Below, in pieces: positions 1 through 10,900 of a DNA stretch of 64,000 nucleotides; the first letter of the stretch is position 1, and every line of letters begins with the position of its first letter. The position numbers were made by a program, and so were the translations under genes. The stretch is taken from the NCBI GenBank assembly GCA_029959085.1, contig JARWIR010000091.1, positions 1,302,001 through 1,366,000 on the forward strand, given 5' to 3'. Source of the stretch: Nemophila menziesii (Eukaryota > Streptophyta > Magnoliopsida > Boraginales > Hydrophyllaceae). The notes under the pieces were generated by a model, which did no database searches, was not told the origin of the DNA, and saw nothing but the letters and a program-made list of their open reading frames with translations.

Positions 1-1090
1 AAGATTGGGTATATTTGAATAGTAAAGGATCTACCATGCTGGAAATACGTTCACTAATTGGAAAGCTGCAAAAAATCGGTCACGAATTTAGAGGAGAACT
101 TTATATGAGCGGATAGATATTTAAATTTCGGTCGCTTTAATATAAAGTACATTAAATTCCGATAAGTAACAAAGGAGATATGACCAAATCAATATGCAAA
201 AGTTTATCATGTCCCAGAATTTAGGAATACGGATTTTGGTAAGATTAGGACTCCTTTACTTAGGGACTACTCCATATTTCGACCAAAGGATTATATATAT
301 CCATTCCTAACTTAGAAGAATTGTCCTTGGATCCTTGATCGGTCCTTAATCAATATTACACCAAGAAATCATCAGGAGCAAATGAAGAGAAGAAGGACTT
401 GGAAGCTATTCATGCCACTCCTATCCTTCATATTTTTAATTTATTTTCTTTCTTTCTCTAGTATGAACTAAAAATATTTAGCTTGATATTAACATATGGG
501 TATGAACCCTAGACTTGTTTTCTATTTTGATTTGAGATGTCCTTTTACATTTAGCTGAAACTAGTAATGATAGCACTGTTTTTATGTGCTTTGATATATA
601 GTCTGTAGTTCTTGCAGTGTACAACGTATAGGATTACCTTAGTAGTTGGATGGTCACCCAGAAGTGGTGTTCAATTATTGAAACACCACATAAACGTCTA
701 GTGTGCGGTCGTGATCCTGACGTGCTTGCCTAACTAGATAGTCACTAGGGTTTAAGATTAACCACCGATCATTGTGCGGGGTCCCCTTACCCAAGTCCCC
801 TGGTAATTGTTAGGTTGCCTCCTAAGTCTACCCGGAAGGGGGTTAGGAGAAATATAGAACCCTGGCTATTGGGTATCACACAATTCTCCCTTAGGTAATA
901 ATTATAAAACAAGGCTAGTGGGGATGACTTGCTATTTCTCGAGCTAAACTCTCATTTTATCTCTCTTCTCTTATTTATTTTCCTGTCTTTAGTTTAATTA
1001 GTTAAATGTTAGAATCTTGAAAAACAAACAAATATTTTGGAGTCTTTTGGGGTATTATTATTCTAACTTCTTTTATTGCAACGTACACTT
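1..1090 (+). mobile_element. LTR fragment, 5' part missing and 3' end decayed
   Basis: The stretch around 460-530 and 615-720 matches in order the solo LTR at 41933-42997: a pyrimidine-rich tract, then 'agtatgaa(c/t)taaa', 'tttagcttga', 'gtatgaaccctag', and later 'gtgtacaacgtataggatta' and 'aacgtcta'. That makes it an LTR of the same Ty3-type family in plus orientation. The window opens inside it. The expected 3' end (ACACCTTAGG..CA) is not found, so the right boundary near 1090 is approximate. No coding capacity is seen. Confidence 0.55.
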
Positions 1091-1594
1091 ATATCAAACA
1101 ATACAAACAAAATAATGATTAAAATTGGATTTGAAACCAAATAAACAATGTACTATCAATATTTTGTCAACAATGTGAATGGAAACATTAAAAGACATTT
1201 GAAATTTATCATAAGAACACTCAAATTTTACAAGAACTTGAAAGTATTACTAATCGAGGTTCATGAGGTGAAAATCAGTGATCAACAACGAAAGTCTATG
1301 ATCAATATTGAAGTTTGAAATTTGAAAAAAAAATTGCAAAGAATTCAACATTCAATTGATGCAAAAATCATGGAATATGTTAAGAAAAAACTTTTTATTT
1401 AATTAACTTATTTTATTTTAAAGTTCTTTAATAACACTTAGTCTTGTACAATAATGTTTGACGAGGGTGTGGTGAGAGGCAATTAAGTAGAAGATGGTGC
1501 GGTGCATGTTCATGTCATTAATCCTATTACATTTTCCTCATAACTTTAACTAAATCAACACATTCTTTTTCTGCTAGAATAAAATGAGTATTAG
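1091..1594. other. AT-rich stretch without a recognised feature
   Basis: About 500 bases of AT-rich sequence between the LTR fragment and the gag-like remnant. I see no reading frame of note, no repeat structure and no RNA gene. It may be decayed retroelement interior. Confidence 0.4.
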
Positions 1595-2734
1595 CTACAA
1601 GTCATAAAAAATTAGTTTCACATCCGCATTAGACGGGGATATGAAATTTTTGAAACTCAAATCCGGTAATAGAGGCATATTTGAATTTTTTTCGTTTAAG
1701 TTTCGTGGAAACTTTGGATGAAAATCGGAAGTTGTAAAGAAGATGTGGCAGGGGAGATCAGGTATTTGTGGAAGAGAGGGTGAAAGTGAAAGAAAATAGG
1801 GGACAAAGAAGGGGAAAGAAAAAGAAGAAAAAGTGATAGGGTTTCTCAACCTCTTCAACCAACATCTCGTTTCTCGTTTCTTCCACGCTTGGCTTGGTTG
1901 GTTCATCTATCTTTGGAATTTCCATGACAATCTCTGCAGCATGTGGCAATTCCACTATGGTCTCTTCAACTTAAAGGCTTGTAGCCTTATATGCTTTGAA
2001 CCCAACGCTACACTCACTAGTCTCGATGGATTATGCTTCATTTATTTTATCTTAGCCTAATTGTAGCGGAGGAGCTTGTTGAATTTTCTCACTATGGGAG
2101 GCCAGTTGGGTGATTTGATTCCCCAATATCTGAAATGCAGCGAATTGCTCCCAGGATTTTCCATTAAGAGCTTGTAGGTTCTCATGTGTCATCACCGTAA
2201 ACGATTTCATAGTTTCTTGTGTCACCTCCATGAAAGATTACATTGTTTGTTGAAGCTCGGTATTGGATGACTCTTGTGGATGTGATGGCAATGACATTGA
2301 AGCTTGACCCTCATTATAGACATTGTAATGCGATGGTTGAAGGGCCTGACTCCCACAAGCTTGTCCACCCAAATGTAGATTTTGAGGTACCGCTTGATAA
2401 ACATTCTCTTGTAGTCTAGGTAGATATGAATGGCCTTGATAAGGGAATCCGCTTGGCATTGGTTGGTAGAACTGGGAAGCTAAGTGATAAGTCTAGAGAT
2501 CTCCTCGATTTTCCATGGGATACCCAAAGGGTTCGTTTCCGAGCTTCACCTCAGAATTTACACCTTGGAAGTTCTCCTTAATAAGCATGGAAAATCGATT
2601 TAACTCATCTTGCAAGGTGGAAAAATAAGCATCCATTCTCTCTTTCTTTGATCGTTTAAGAATAAACCTGAAGTAAAACAAAATCAACTAAACACTACTA
2701 TACAATCTAACAACAAAAAAATTTAACAATATAG
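1595..2734 (-). pseudogene. gag-like region of an Athila/Tat-type Ty3 retroelement, broken
   Basis: Read leftward from the primer-binding site, successive minus-strand frames give peptides typical of the plant Athila/Tat gag region. They are an N-terminal piece (DAYFSTLQDELNRFSMLIKE, about 2570-2640), a Q/P/S-rich piece (2240-2460), then a segment with FQILGNQITQLA (about 2080-2150) like the conserved gag C-terminal coiled segment that contains an N-QIGQ-type motif, and a Glu/Pro-rich piece (1760-1950). Stops and frame changes separate the pieces, so the region is not functional. In life Gag would package element RNA. No protease or polymerase is found to the left. Family assignment comes from motif memory, not a search. 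Confidence 0.55.
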
Positions 2735-2756
2735 TCCCCGACAGCGATGCCAAAAA
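2735..2756 (-). other. retroelement primer-binding site
   Basis: On the minus strand this reads TTTTTGGCATCGCTGTCGGGGA, directly inside the LTR end at 2759. It is close to the TTGGCGCCGTTGCCGGGGA-type primer-binding site shared by many plant Athila/Tat elements. It fixes the orientation: LTR at higher coordinates is the 5' LTR, interior is to the left. Confidence 0.7.
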
Positions 2757-2758
2757 CT

Positions 2759-4819
2759 TGTCGTTCCCTAAGGTGTGATATAAAATCAAAACTAGAGAGG
2801 GTGACTCCCCGCAAGTGTATGGGTGATTAAGAAGTAATAAATTTGATAAGTACTAGGGTTATCGTATCCACAAAGACTATCAAAGTTACAATTAATGTGT
2901 TCCAAAAGTATGATAATGCATAGTTGTTGAGAAAATGACAAAAAGAATAAATATCATATTTGTTTGGTTTTTGTGATATAAATTTTAAATGGAAGTACGA
3001 TAATCATAAACTAAAATGTGAATGAATTTAAACTAACAAGACGATGTAAAATGGTTCGAATGGTTGCTTGAGTTTTGCTAGTAGTTCTCTATGCCGCTAA
3101 TCTAATGTTTTTTATTGATAACAGCGAGTTGGTAGATTCGCATTAGCTAGGATTCGAAAATCACTTTAACTCCCTCCTAGGTAGCTTAGAAAGCGATCCT
3201 CCTTCACTAGAGACCCCTCCCAGGTGACCCTAAAACGTTTTTGTATTTTTGAGGTTTAAACCCTATTGACTATCTTGGTAGGCAAGACCTCCTGATTCAC
3301 TACCGCACACTAGACGCATATACGCAATGTCCGCAATTAAACCCTCCTCCCGGGTGATAGCTTAACTACTTAGGCTACCCACTACTTAGCTATGATATGG
3401 ATAGTATTAATACAAACTTATAGTCGATGGAATATAATAATAATACTTATATCAATTAAATATTGATCCCAAATGGAATAAAATATTAAATAATTAACAT
3501 AGGTTCTTACATAAAGAAAACATCAAGCAATGAGGGTTAGTTCATTATTCAAAATTGAAAAATAATAAAAACTAATAAAAAAATCATGTCTAAAATGATT
3601 TTTGGGTATGGGAAGAAGAAGAGGATCAGATATGGGATGGAGGAGAATGGTAGTTTCGGGTAGAAACCCTCATCCTCTTAATCTGTAGACGTTTTTGCTC
3701 TTCCTTCTGGTGTAATTTTTCTTCTGTAATGTTGCATTCTGATTTTGACTTTAATATGCTTATATACAAACCTAAAAAAATATTTTGGGGTCGAATGGGC
3801 TCACTTAAGTGAGTTACAAATGGCCCAACCCATTTTTAGGTAGTGTTGTCCAAATTCGAGTCACGGTGACGTAAATAGCATAACTTTCTAGTCTCAACTC
3901 CAAATTGATTTCCGTCACCTCTCACGTGTAGAGATTGTAATGGTTCGGTTTTTTGCAAAAATATCAAAAAAACATATTATTTATTTTATTAAAAACCATA
4001 ACGTAATGGTTTTTTGGGTTTTAACCATAACCAAATGGTAATTTTATAAATTTATTAATTTTAATAAAATAAGACCACACATATATAAAAAATCTCCAAA
4101 GATCTCCAAGGTATATAAAATCTTGTGTTGTTATTCGATTAAATTGCATATTTATTATTTAGTTGGTAATTCTAATATTTGGATTTTGGTTTTAGAATTT
4201 CAATATACTATTATACCTAGATTGTTATAGAATTTGAAAATATATATGATAATAAAAGGTTTTTGATTTTTCGGTTTTATTCTTATTTAAAACCATAACC
4301 TAATTGTTTTAACCATCAGTTACACTTTTCAAGACTATAAAACTAATGGTTTAACCATGCTTATACAATTTGGTTTTTAATCAGTTCAAGTTATCATCAG
4401 TTTTGGTTTTTAAAAATGTAACCGCTGTCATCCCTACTTACACGCCTCTTACTTCAAACTTTATTTGAATCAAAAAGAATTTCTTCAAAAGCTCTGACCA
4501 ATATATCTTGGTGACTGAAACAATACGACGTCGAAACTTCTCCGGTAAACGCCTTACCTTTCCAAAGTTACTTTAAGCTCATTTCACGTCTTGGCTTGGG
4601 GTTTATCTTGATTTTTTGGTTTCTTCTCTTCATCTTGGCATCTTGAATTAACCATATACCTAAAATCTACACACTTAACACACAATTAAGGCACAAAATC
4701 TCTATAAATAACAATATGACCAAAACAGAAGACAAACATATGCAATATGTCGAATAAAAGGATAAAATCCCTCACTTAAGGTCCAATAGAGAATGTCTCG
4801 TGAGTGAATTAATTCATCA
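2759..4819 (-). mobile_element. 5' LTR of the minus-strand Athila/Tat-like element
   Basis: Minus-strand reading begins TGATGAATTAATTC at 4819 and ends ..CACCTTAGGGAACGACA at 2759, beside the primer-binding site. The sequence near 2764-2850 (ctaaggtgtgata, gtgactccccgcaagtgtat) recurs at 23290-23345 and 39260-39310, so this is the same LTR family as in the duplicated block. Removing the MITE at 3929-4436 leaves about 1.55 kb, close to the 1575 bp of the LTR at 39252-40826. The 3' LTR partner is not in the window. Confidence 0.65.
3929..4436. mobile_element. hAT-like MITE nested in the LTR
   Basis: The ends form imperfect inverted repeats: left TAGAGATTGTAATGGTTCGG, right (reverse complement) TAGGGATGACAGCGGTTACA. 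The interior is rich in 'aaccataacc' and 'ggttttaaccat' motifs. Flanks CTCACGTG and CTTACACG may be a mutated 8-bp target duplication. The related LTRs at 24.05 and 40.45 kb lack this stretch, which supports it as an insertion. Confidence 0.55.
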
Positions 4820-5371
4820 TAAAAAGAGAGAATTACCAAAAAAAATTACCAGACAAGTGACATTGTAGATCAAAATATATCACAATAACACTATATATGG
4901 ACAAAAAAGAGGGGAAAGAAAGAGAGAATCTAACAAAACAAAAGCTAACTTGAAAAAAAAATGAATCTTTTTTAGGAAAGGTACGACTTCACTTTCAAAA
5001 AATGAGATTTTATTCGAATTTATCACGGTCTAGATATAAATTTTCAGATCCAAACTTCTTTATTTTTACAAGATCAAAACTCAAACTCAAGGTGACTTAT
5101 GACCTAAAGACTTATAAACCATCAACCCGTCTTGTCCAATCACGCCATTGCCCAAAAATTACCCCGTCTCGCTTTATTGTGCATTGTAATTTGCATTGTA
5201 ATACTTGTAATGTGCATTGTAATATTGGGTGAAGACGAATACATTAACAATTTCATAAACCTGCCATGTTTGATCCATTGTACCATCCCCGTCGCATTCC
5301 TAACCACGCCATCCTACCACTAAACCAGATTGCCCCGCCACACAAGTAAACTACGCGCCATTACCTTGTTA
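4820..5371. other. no gene seen; short TGCATTGTAAT repeats
   Basis: Flank of the LTR. Around 5178-5228 there are three or four short direct copies of a '(t)gcattgtaat' motif. Nothing else is recognised. Confidence 0.4.
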
Positions 5372-5626
5372 CTTCCTCCGTTTCACAATGTTTGTCCATC
5401 TACTAAAAATATAGTTTCAAAATGTTTGTCCACTTAGAATATCAAGACATTTTTACCTCTTTTTTCCACTATTACTTCCATTAAAAAATAAAAATTTATG
5501 TTTTCAATACACATTTAAGATATCAAGACACTTTATGAAGGGTGTTTTTGTAATAAGGAGTGTAATAATTACATTTCTTAATTTGTGTGAAAAACAAAAT
5601 GGACAAACATTTTGAAACGGAAGGAC
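5372..5626. mobile_element. Stowaway-type MITE
   Basis: Terminal inverted repeats CTTCCTCCGTTTCACAATGT (left) and, reversed, GTCCTTCCGTTTCAAAATGT (right), flanked on both sides by TA. The interior shares 'gtttgtcca..' and 'aatttgtgtg' blocks with the MITEs at 20197 and 36834. Length about 255 bp with no coding capacity, as usual for Stowaway. Confidence 0.75.
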
Positions 5627-6391
5627 TACTAAAGGTGTCGTTGGTGGAACTCGAAAATATTTCCTTTTCAAGATTTTCCCCCTACTATATCCCTCAGCAA
5701 TTAATAACTGATAATGCTTATCCGTGCCACTAGTCATTAGTTATAAGTCTTATGCTTCAACATTCAGTAGCCCAAGTTAGGTGGCTAAGTTGTAGGGAAC
5801 ACTTGTTGGTTGGACTCAAACGCATGTGTAAAAAATCTTGAATTCTGTACATTTGCATTTAAGCAATCATCAACACACCACACAATTTGTTTGGGAGATG
5901 AATCTCAACTAAACACGCAAACATGCAAGGGCACACAATAAATGCGTTTATACATATAAATACTTGTCTCCCAATTCAAATTGTACGTTATCGTCCTCCA
6001 TTCTCACAACATTGTTAATTTGTGGTATAAACAATTTTAGATACATGTCAATGTCACACAGACAACAGTCGATTGGTTTTATTCAATTCAAGATTTTGTG
6101 TTTCTTTTCATGTTTTTATTGTAACCATACGAGTCTTAGTCGCATGTAAGAAGAGTTTAAGGTTCAAGTATATGTGGTATTAGTCTCACAACAGATGGGC
6201 CCACGCAAATTTTTTTCCGGAAAATGTTCACATTGACTACTATCTGAAGTACAATGTTATGACATTAGAAGATCTATCAAAATACTAAAAATTGTTTAAC
6301 ATGTCAATCTCAAGTAATTACTCGTTAATGGTTACATCAATAAACACACAAGCTAAAAGACAAAGGGAAGATCACATGTGTGTGAATATTA
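5627..6391. other. no gene seen; 3' flank of SmD3
   Basis: AT-rich DNA between the MITE and the SmD3 stop codon. It should include the SmD3 3' UTR next to 6391. No other recognisable feature. Confidence 0.4.
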
Positions 6392-8112
6392 TCATCTCCT
6401 TGCTGGTGGTGCAACACCTCTACCACCAGGTGGACCTCCACGACCACCACCAGCCTGACCCTGCAAGAACAAGAAACTCTAGTAGTTAAATACAAAATGA
6501 AAATCAAAGACCAATACATGTTTAAAAAGTGTATTATAGATATAACATAATTATATTAATTAAAAAGAAAATGTTGGCAAAAACTCACTCTAGCTCGCCC
6601 TCGTCCAACTCCAATTCCTGAACCCTTATTACCCTATAAATGATCAAAAAGCAAAATAACTTAAAGATTAAGTTTTATTCAAGTTTGGTTAAAAATTACC
6701 TTTATTCTAGCTTCTAGACGTTTGAACATTGGAGCATTCTTAAGCATATCTGGAATTACCATGAATCTAAAGAATATAATAATGTTAACAGAGTGCTGCC
6801 TCTAATGAAAACATGTTCAAGTTGTGAGACCCTCCCATCCTGAAACATAATTGGTCTAAAATTAGCAATCTCACATAATTATTCTCCTTATTTGTGTAAA
6901 TTCATATTGTCTCCTTGTCTCTTATTGCATTGTTCATAAGTTTGAGATTGTTTCTTTCTTACCATAAAAGTGTTTAGGTGAAGAAATATACACTGAAATT
7001 TATGAGGAATATCTCTTGGTAAGAAAGGGAAGAACTACACGATCTACTTCTCTACATACAAAGGTTATAAAGGTCTTTAAAATCAAGAATGAAAAGTTAA
7101 GTCTTTAAAACTAGAATAACAAGTCTTGATACTACACACAGTACTTATAAGACTTTTGTAACTCTTTGTATTTATGTATATTGGAAAGAGTACTATTCTG
7201 TGACTATATATGCTTGCTTTTGCTCAAATTGGTGTCTAAATTGAAGACAAGAAATGCACAATTGATCAAAGCAAAGTACAACACAGATGAGACATTATTA
7301 TTATTATTATTATTGTTCAATTTTTTGCTAAAAGGATAGGGGATATTAGATATATGCAACAACATTTTATCATCCTTGTATAATAAGAATGGCATACCTA
7401 GCTGCATCTTTATCCAAGTATAATGATTAATGACAGATTAACATATTCAAAAATCCTGTTTGAAAACCTATAATTAACCCTTTAATCCAAATAGTCTTTT
7501 CATTAACATTTAATTCATAAAATATTATTGATATACACTTAAAAACTAAGATTTCAGCTTATAACAATAGGCCTATGTGGCCAGTTACCTATTACAATAT
7601 ACAATGGAGAAGAACCTTAATCCCGGCACACATTTGAATTATTAGTTTCTACGATAATACATCCATGTCAGAAATCAATGTTCACTACTTTGCAAACTTA
7701 ATAATCACTAAAAATCGCACAAAATTAATCAAATAACTAAAGCACCCATCGGTTCTCATTAATCCCCTTCAATACAATTACATCAACATAAATTGTTCTT
7801 ATTGGAGCTAATGTTTATGTGCTTTTAGTCTCTCTGTTAAACCCTAAACTAAATATTGAATTTCAATAAATTATGTAGTAAATGATCTCTTTTCTTTTTA
7901 ATTTCGTATACTAAGCGAATAGAAAGGAAATAATCTGAGGAAACTGAGAATACCTTGGCGGTGAAAGTGATGTTTTCGAGCTGGCAATTCCAGTTGTCTT
8001 CACACTCGAGCATGCTACCTCTGTAAAGCTCTCCGCTTTTGAGCTCAACGGTAACAATGTGTCCTGATGCTTCGTGAAGAAGCTTTACTGGTATCCCTAA
8101 GCTTCTGCTCAT
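6392..8112 (-). pseudogene. SmD3: small nuclear ribonucleoprotein SmD3, damaged at intron 2
   Basis: SmD3 is one of the seven Sm core proteins that ring U1, U2, U4 and U5 snRNA in the spliceosome. Exon 1 (7954-8112, 53 codons, starts [10 protein letters not shown] as in plant SmD3) carries the Sm1 motif and ends at AAG|GTATTC. Exon 2 starts at 6839 (DGRVSQLEHVFIRGS, Sm2 start). Exon 3 (6700-6766, FMVIPDMLKNAPMFKRLEA..), exon 4 (6589-6633, Gly/Arg tract) and exon 5 (6392-6460, ends VAPPARR) are clean with GT/AG borders and compatible phases. Between exons 2 and 3 only about 28 bases remain (6767-6794): the usual KVR codons, the donor site and most of the intron are missing. The best remaining GT..AG is 23 bases, too short for a plant intron. 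Reading through gives TLLTLLYSLDSW and a stop at 6756-6758. Either a broken copy or an assembly or haplotype deletion. Identity is very sure; loss of function is inferred. Confidence 0.85.
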
Positions 8113-8218
8113 CTTGTAAATGGCCTAGCTTCATTCACTAAGCTCACTATACTCTTTGCACACTCTAAGCTCTTCGTCGATGAGTGAGAATTTGAAGTTT
8201 TGTTAGTGAACTGGCGAA

Positions 8219-8236
8219 TTATATATTATTGGGCTT
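8219..8236 (-). promoter_or_regulatory. SmD3 TATA-like box and site II (TGGGCY) element
   Basis: About 110-125 bp upstream of the SmD3 ATG lies an AT run (8219-8229, ATAATATATAA on the minus strand) and next to it TGGGCTT (8230-8236 on the plus strand). TGGGCY site II elements are common in promoters of plant ribosomal and RNA-processing genes. Placement fits, but it is based on motif only. Confidence 0.45.
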
Positions 8237-8339
8237 CATATTTTGGTTCGTGGACTTAAATATATCGGAGTCCAAATGTAAAGTGGTACGGCCCGTTAAC
8301 CTAAATATTCAAAATAAATTGACGTTTTTAGAAATCAAA

Positions 8340-8877
8340 ACGGGTTCAAATGAACCAAACGGTTTACGAACAACTTGAGTTCGAACTCGAAAGAAAAAAA
8401 ATCGTTTGAACTCATTCATTTATAAACAAGTTTGAATTTAAATTTTAAGTAAAAATCTTCATTATAAAACGAGTTAGTTTTTTTTTTTTTGGTCGATGAA
8501 TTTGTTCATTAATTGTTTGTTTATATTCTTGAATGGTAAATCAATATGTTATTTATATGTAACATATTATTAAAGTTTAGATATTGACTAGAACATTTTT
8601 ATTTCTTTATACTTTTAATTTTTCGTTAACATCAAACTTAATACCTCATACATCATACCTCATGCCGCACATTCAATCTAATGTCAATCGTTCATGGAAA
8701 TTTCACTTCAACCGCAAAAGAAAAATTGTTCGTAAACAATTCAGTTCAGCTTGGGAAAAACTTGTTTGACAAGTTAAACAAAAAAGTTTGAACACCAATT
8801 GCTCGTCTCGGTTCGAGAAGTTAAATAAACAAGCTTACACATCTAGTGTTCAGCTTAACTCGACTCGTTTATATCCC
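8340..8877. mobile_element. decayed hAT-like repeat (GTTCGAACTCG-rich)
   Basis: The left part has 'gaaccaaacggtttacgaac' and 'gttcgaactcg..gtttgaactcattcatttataaac'. The right part has 'ctcggttcgagaag', 'aacaagcttacacatctagt' and 'cgactcgtttat'. Both parts match the ends of the hAT element at 20264-22237 in the same order, which suggests a short internally deleted relative. Boundaries are approximate and no target duplication is clear. Confidence 0.5.
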
Positions 8878-10900
8878 CAAGTCCATGCTCGATGCTAGTC
8901 AATAGGGAATCCAATCCATGTTCGTGTGTGGCATAGTAAAGAAGATTTATCATAGTCTCATACACTCGTATGCACAATGTAATTGTTAATTGCATTTCCC
9001 AGTATATTAAGGGTTGATATCCACGTTAAGATCAACTATGTGGAAAACATGATTTTCCTCTATTTTGATAATAAGGTTGATACATCAAGTAAGGTAGGTG
9101 TTAAGCAAATTGCTCTAGAATCCTCTATCATAATCATAAGATTGCAAAGCATGTCGGACCACGTTTTGGAAAAACTAGGAAAGATTTGGCCTTGCGTCTA
9201 GATGTAGTGTGGTGGTAGTTCTTTTAATGCCTTTTATAGTGGATATGCTTATCAAATAGAATAACGACCTCTTATATCACTAGGAAGATAAGGCAGACCC
9301 CATATCCATTGTGGACCACCACCCATTTGTCCATGTTTGATTAAAATGGAAATGAGCTCTCATTGAGTCAATTTTGATTTTTTTTACATTTACCACATAC
9401 AACGCAAAACAAGTAATGTAAAAACGAGTCTACCATGTGTGTTGTAAATATGGGACCACGTTAGTGGAATAAATTTGTTTTGACATCTACCAGGAACTAC
9501 ACTTGCAAGTCGTGCAAGCAAACAAGCACATTAATACCCCCGAGAACAAAGCTCCCGATGGTTCTCTAGCGTTCAAGTCAATAGTGTTTATGATGGGTCC
9601 CCAAGATATATTTGTTGATGATAAGTTATTAGGAAAGGTAAAGTGTTACAATGTAAAATATATATGATGAATGAATCGGTTACCTTAACAACTTCAGAAC
9701 AAAGATTGGAAGTTACAATGCATAAATTGAGTTAACCAAAAGTGAAGACATGTAGACTGTATCCCATTTAAGTTGTAGGCTTGCGCATGTTGTTTGGAAT
9801 ATTTTGATAATTCTCTTAGACATTTGAGATAAAGGAATGCGATATACTACGAAAGACTGTTGGAACGTTGAAGATACTTCTTGTGAACAATCCTTTCGAA
9901 CCTGATACCCTAAGTACATGTAACATGTCAATATGATCAACGGGTGTTGAGAGGATGAATTGTGTCTAAAGACATAAGGTAAGACGTTTATATGCCTACA
10001 AATTTCTAGTGAGCCACATCACAATTTAGTATATGGGCATGGAAATGTGATGTTGTCTATTGTTACCACTCTATCTTCTAACTCAGAAAACTAAATATCC
10101 GTGATAACAACGTAGAGTTGGCCATCGAACTTAATTTTTTTTGAAGACGCTTGAGATCAGGTCGTGATTTGTTTGAATCTTGTTAAGTTAGAGGTAGCTA
10201 ACACTTTCAACAGCAAGTGGTGGGTTCAAGATTTCTCTCTTTAGGTTAAAAGACTTTGAATCCAATGGATTAATTGATAGACCGATATGTCACACACTCT
10301 AGACATCTAAGCCCCGAGCACAACACACTCCTTGGGCATACCAATAGGTCACATAAATCTCAATCACCTGGACTAACCATTTGTTATCTTTCTCTCATAA
10401 TTCTCTAAAGTATGATAAAATAATGCACAAAATATGGGTGTGACCATTACTTAACTCATATGCAAGCTAACTGTCTTCACTTTGGTCAAACGATACACGT
10501 GTGTTGCAAACTGTCAATTGGTTACCTAATCGTTATTACACTATATAAACCCTGTCTAAAGTGGCTTAAGGTAACCGATTACAAGTTATCATTTTATTCT
10601 CCAATCATCTTAGATTTCTTATAGTTTATCCTATCAGTGTCATCTCTTTTACGGATATCTAATAGTTTGCTTGAATATATTACCATGGTAGTTTATAGTA
10701 GACCAAAAGAGTTTGTCCATCGTAACGTATTTCACTCTTAAAACACTATCAACGAAGACGGATTTTACCCATCATTGATGACGATGCTAGTAGGATGGAT
10801 TCATGTGATTTTTTTGTTACAATGGAGATCTAAAAGGATCGTGAAATACTAATATAGTACATCCTCAACCGAGCCTGGACTCATGAATCATCCTCGGCGT
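8878..10900. other. 2 kb without a recognised gene
   Basis: Several short reading frames occur here but none has a recognisable motif or plausible codon pattern. Base composition is somewhat more balanced than the flanks, so old decayed transposon sequence is likely. No RNA gene or tandem array seen. Confidence 0.4.
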
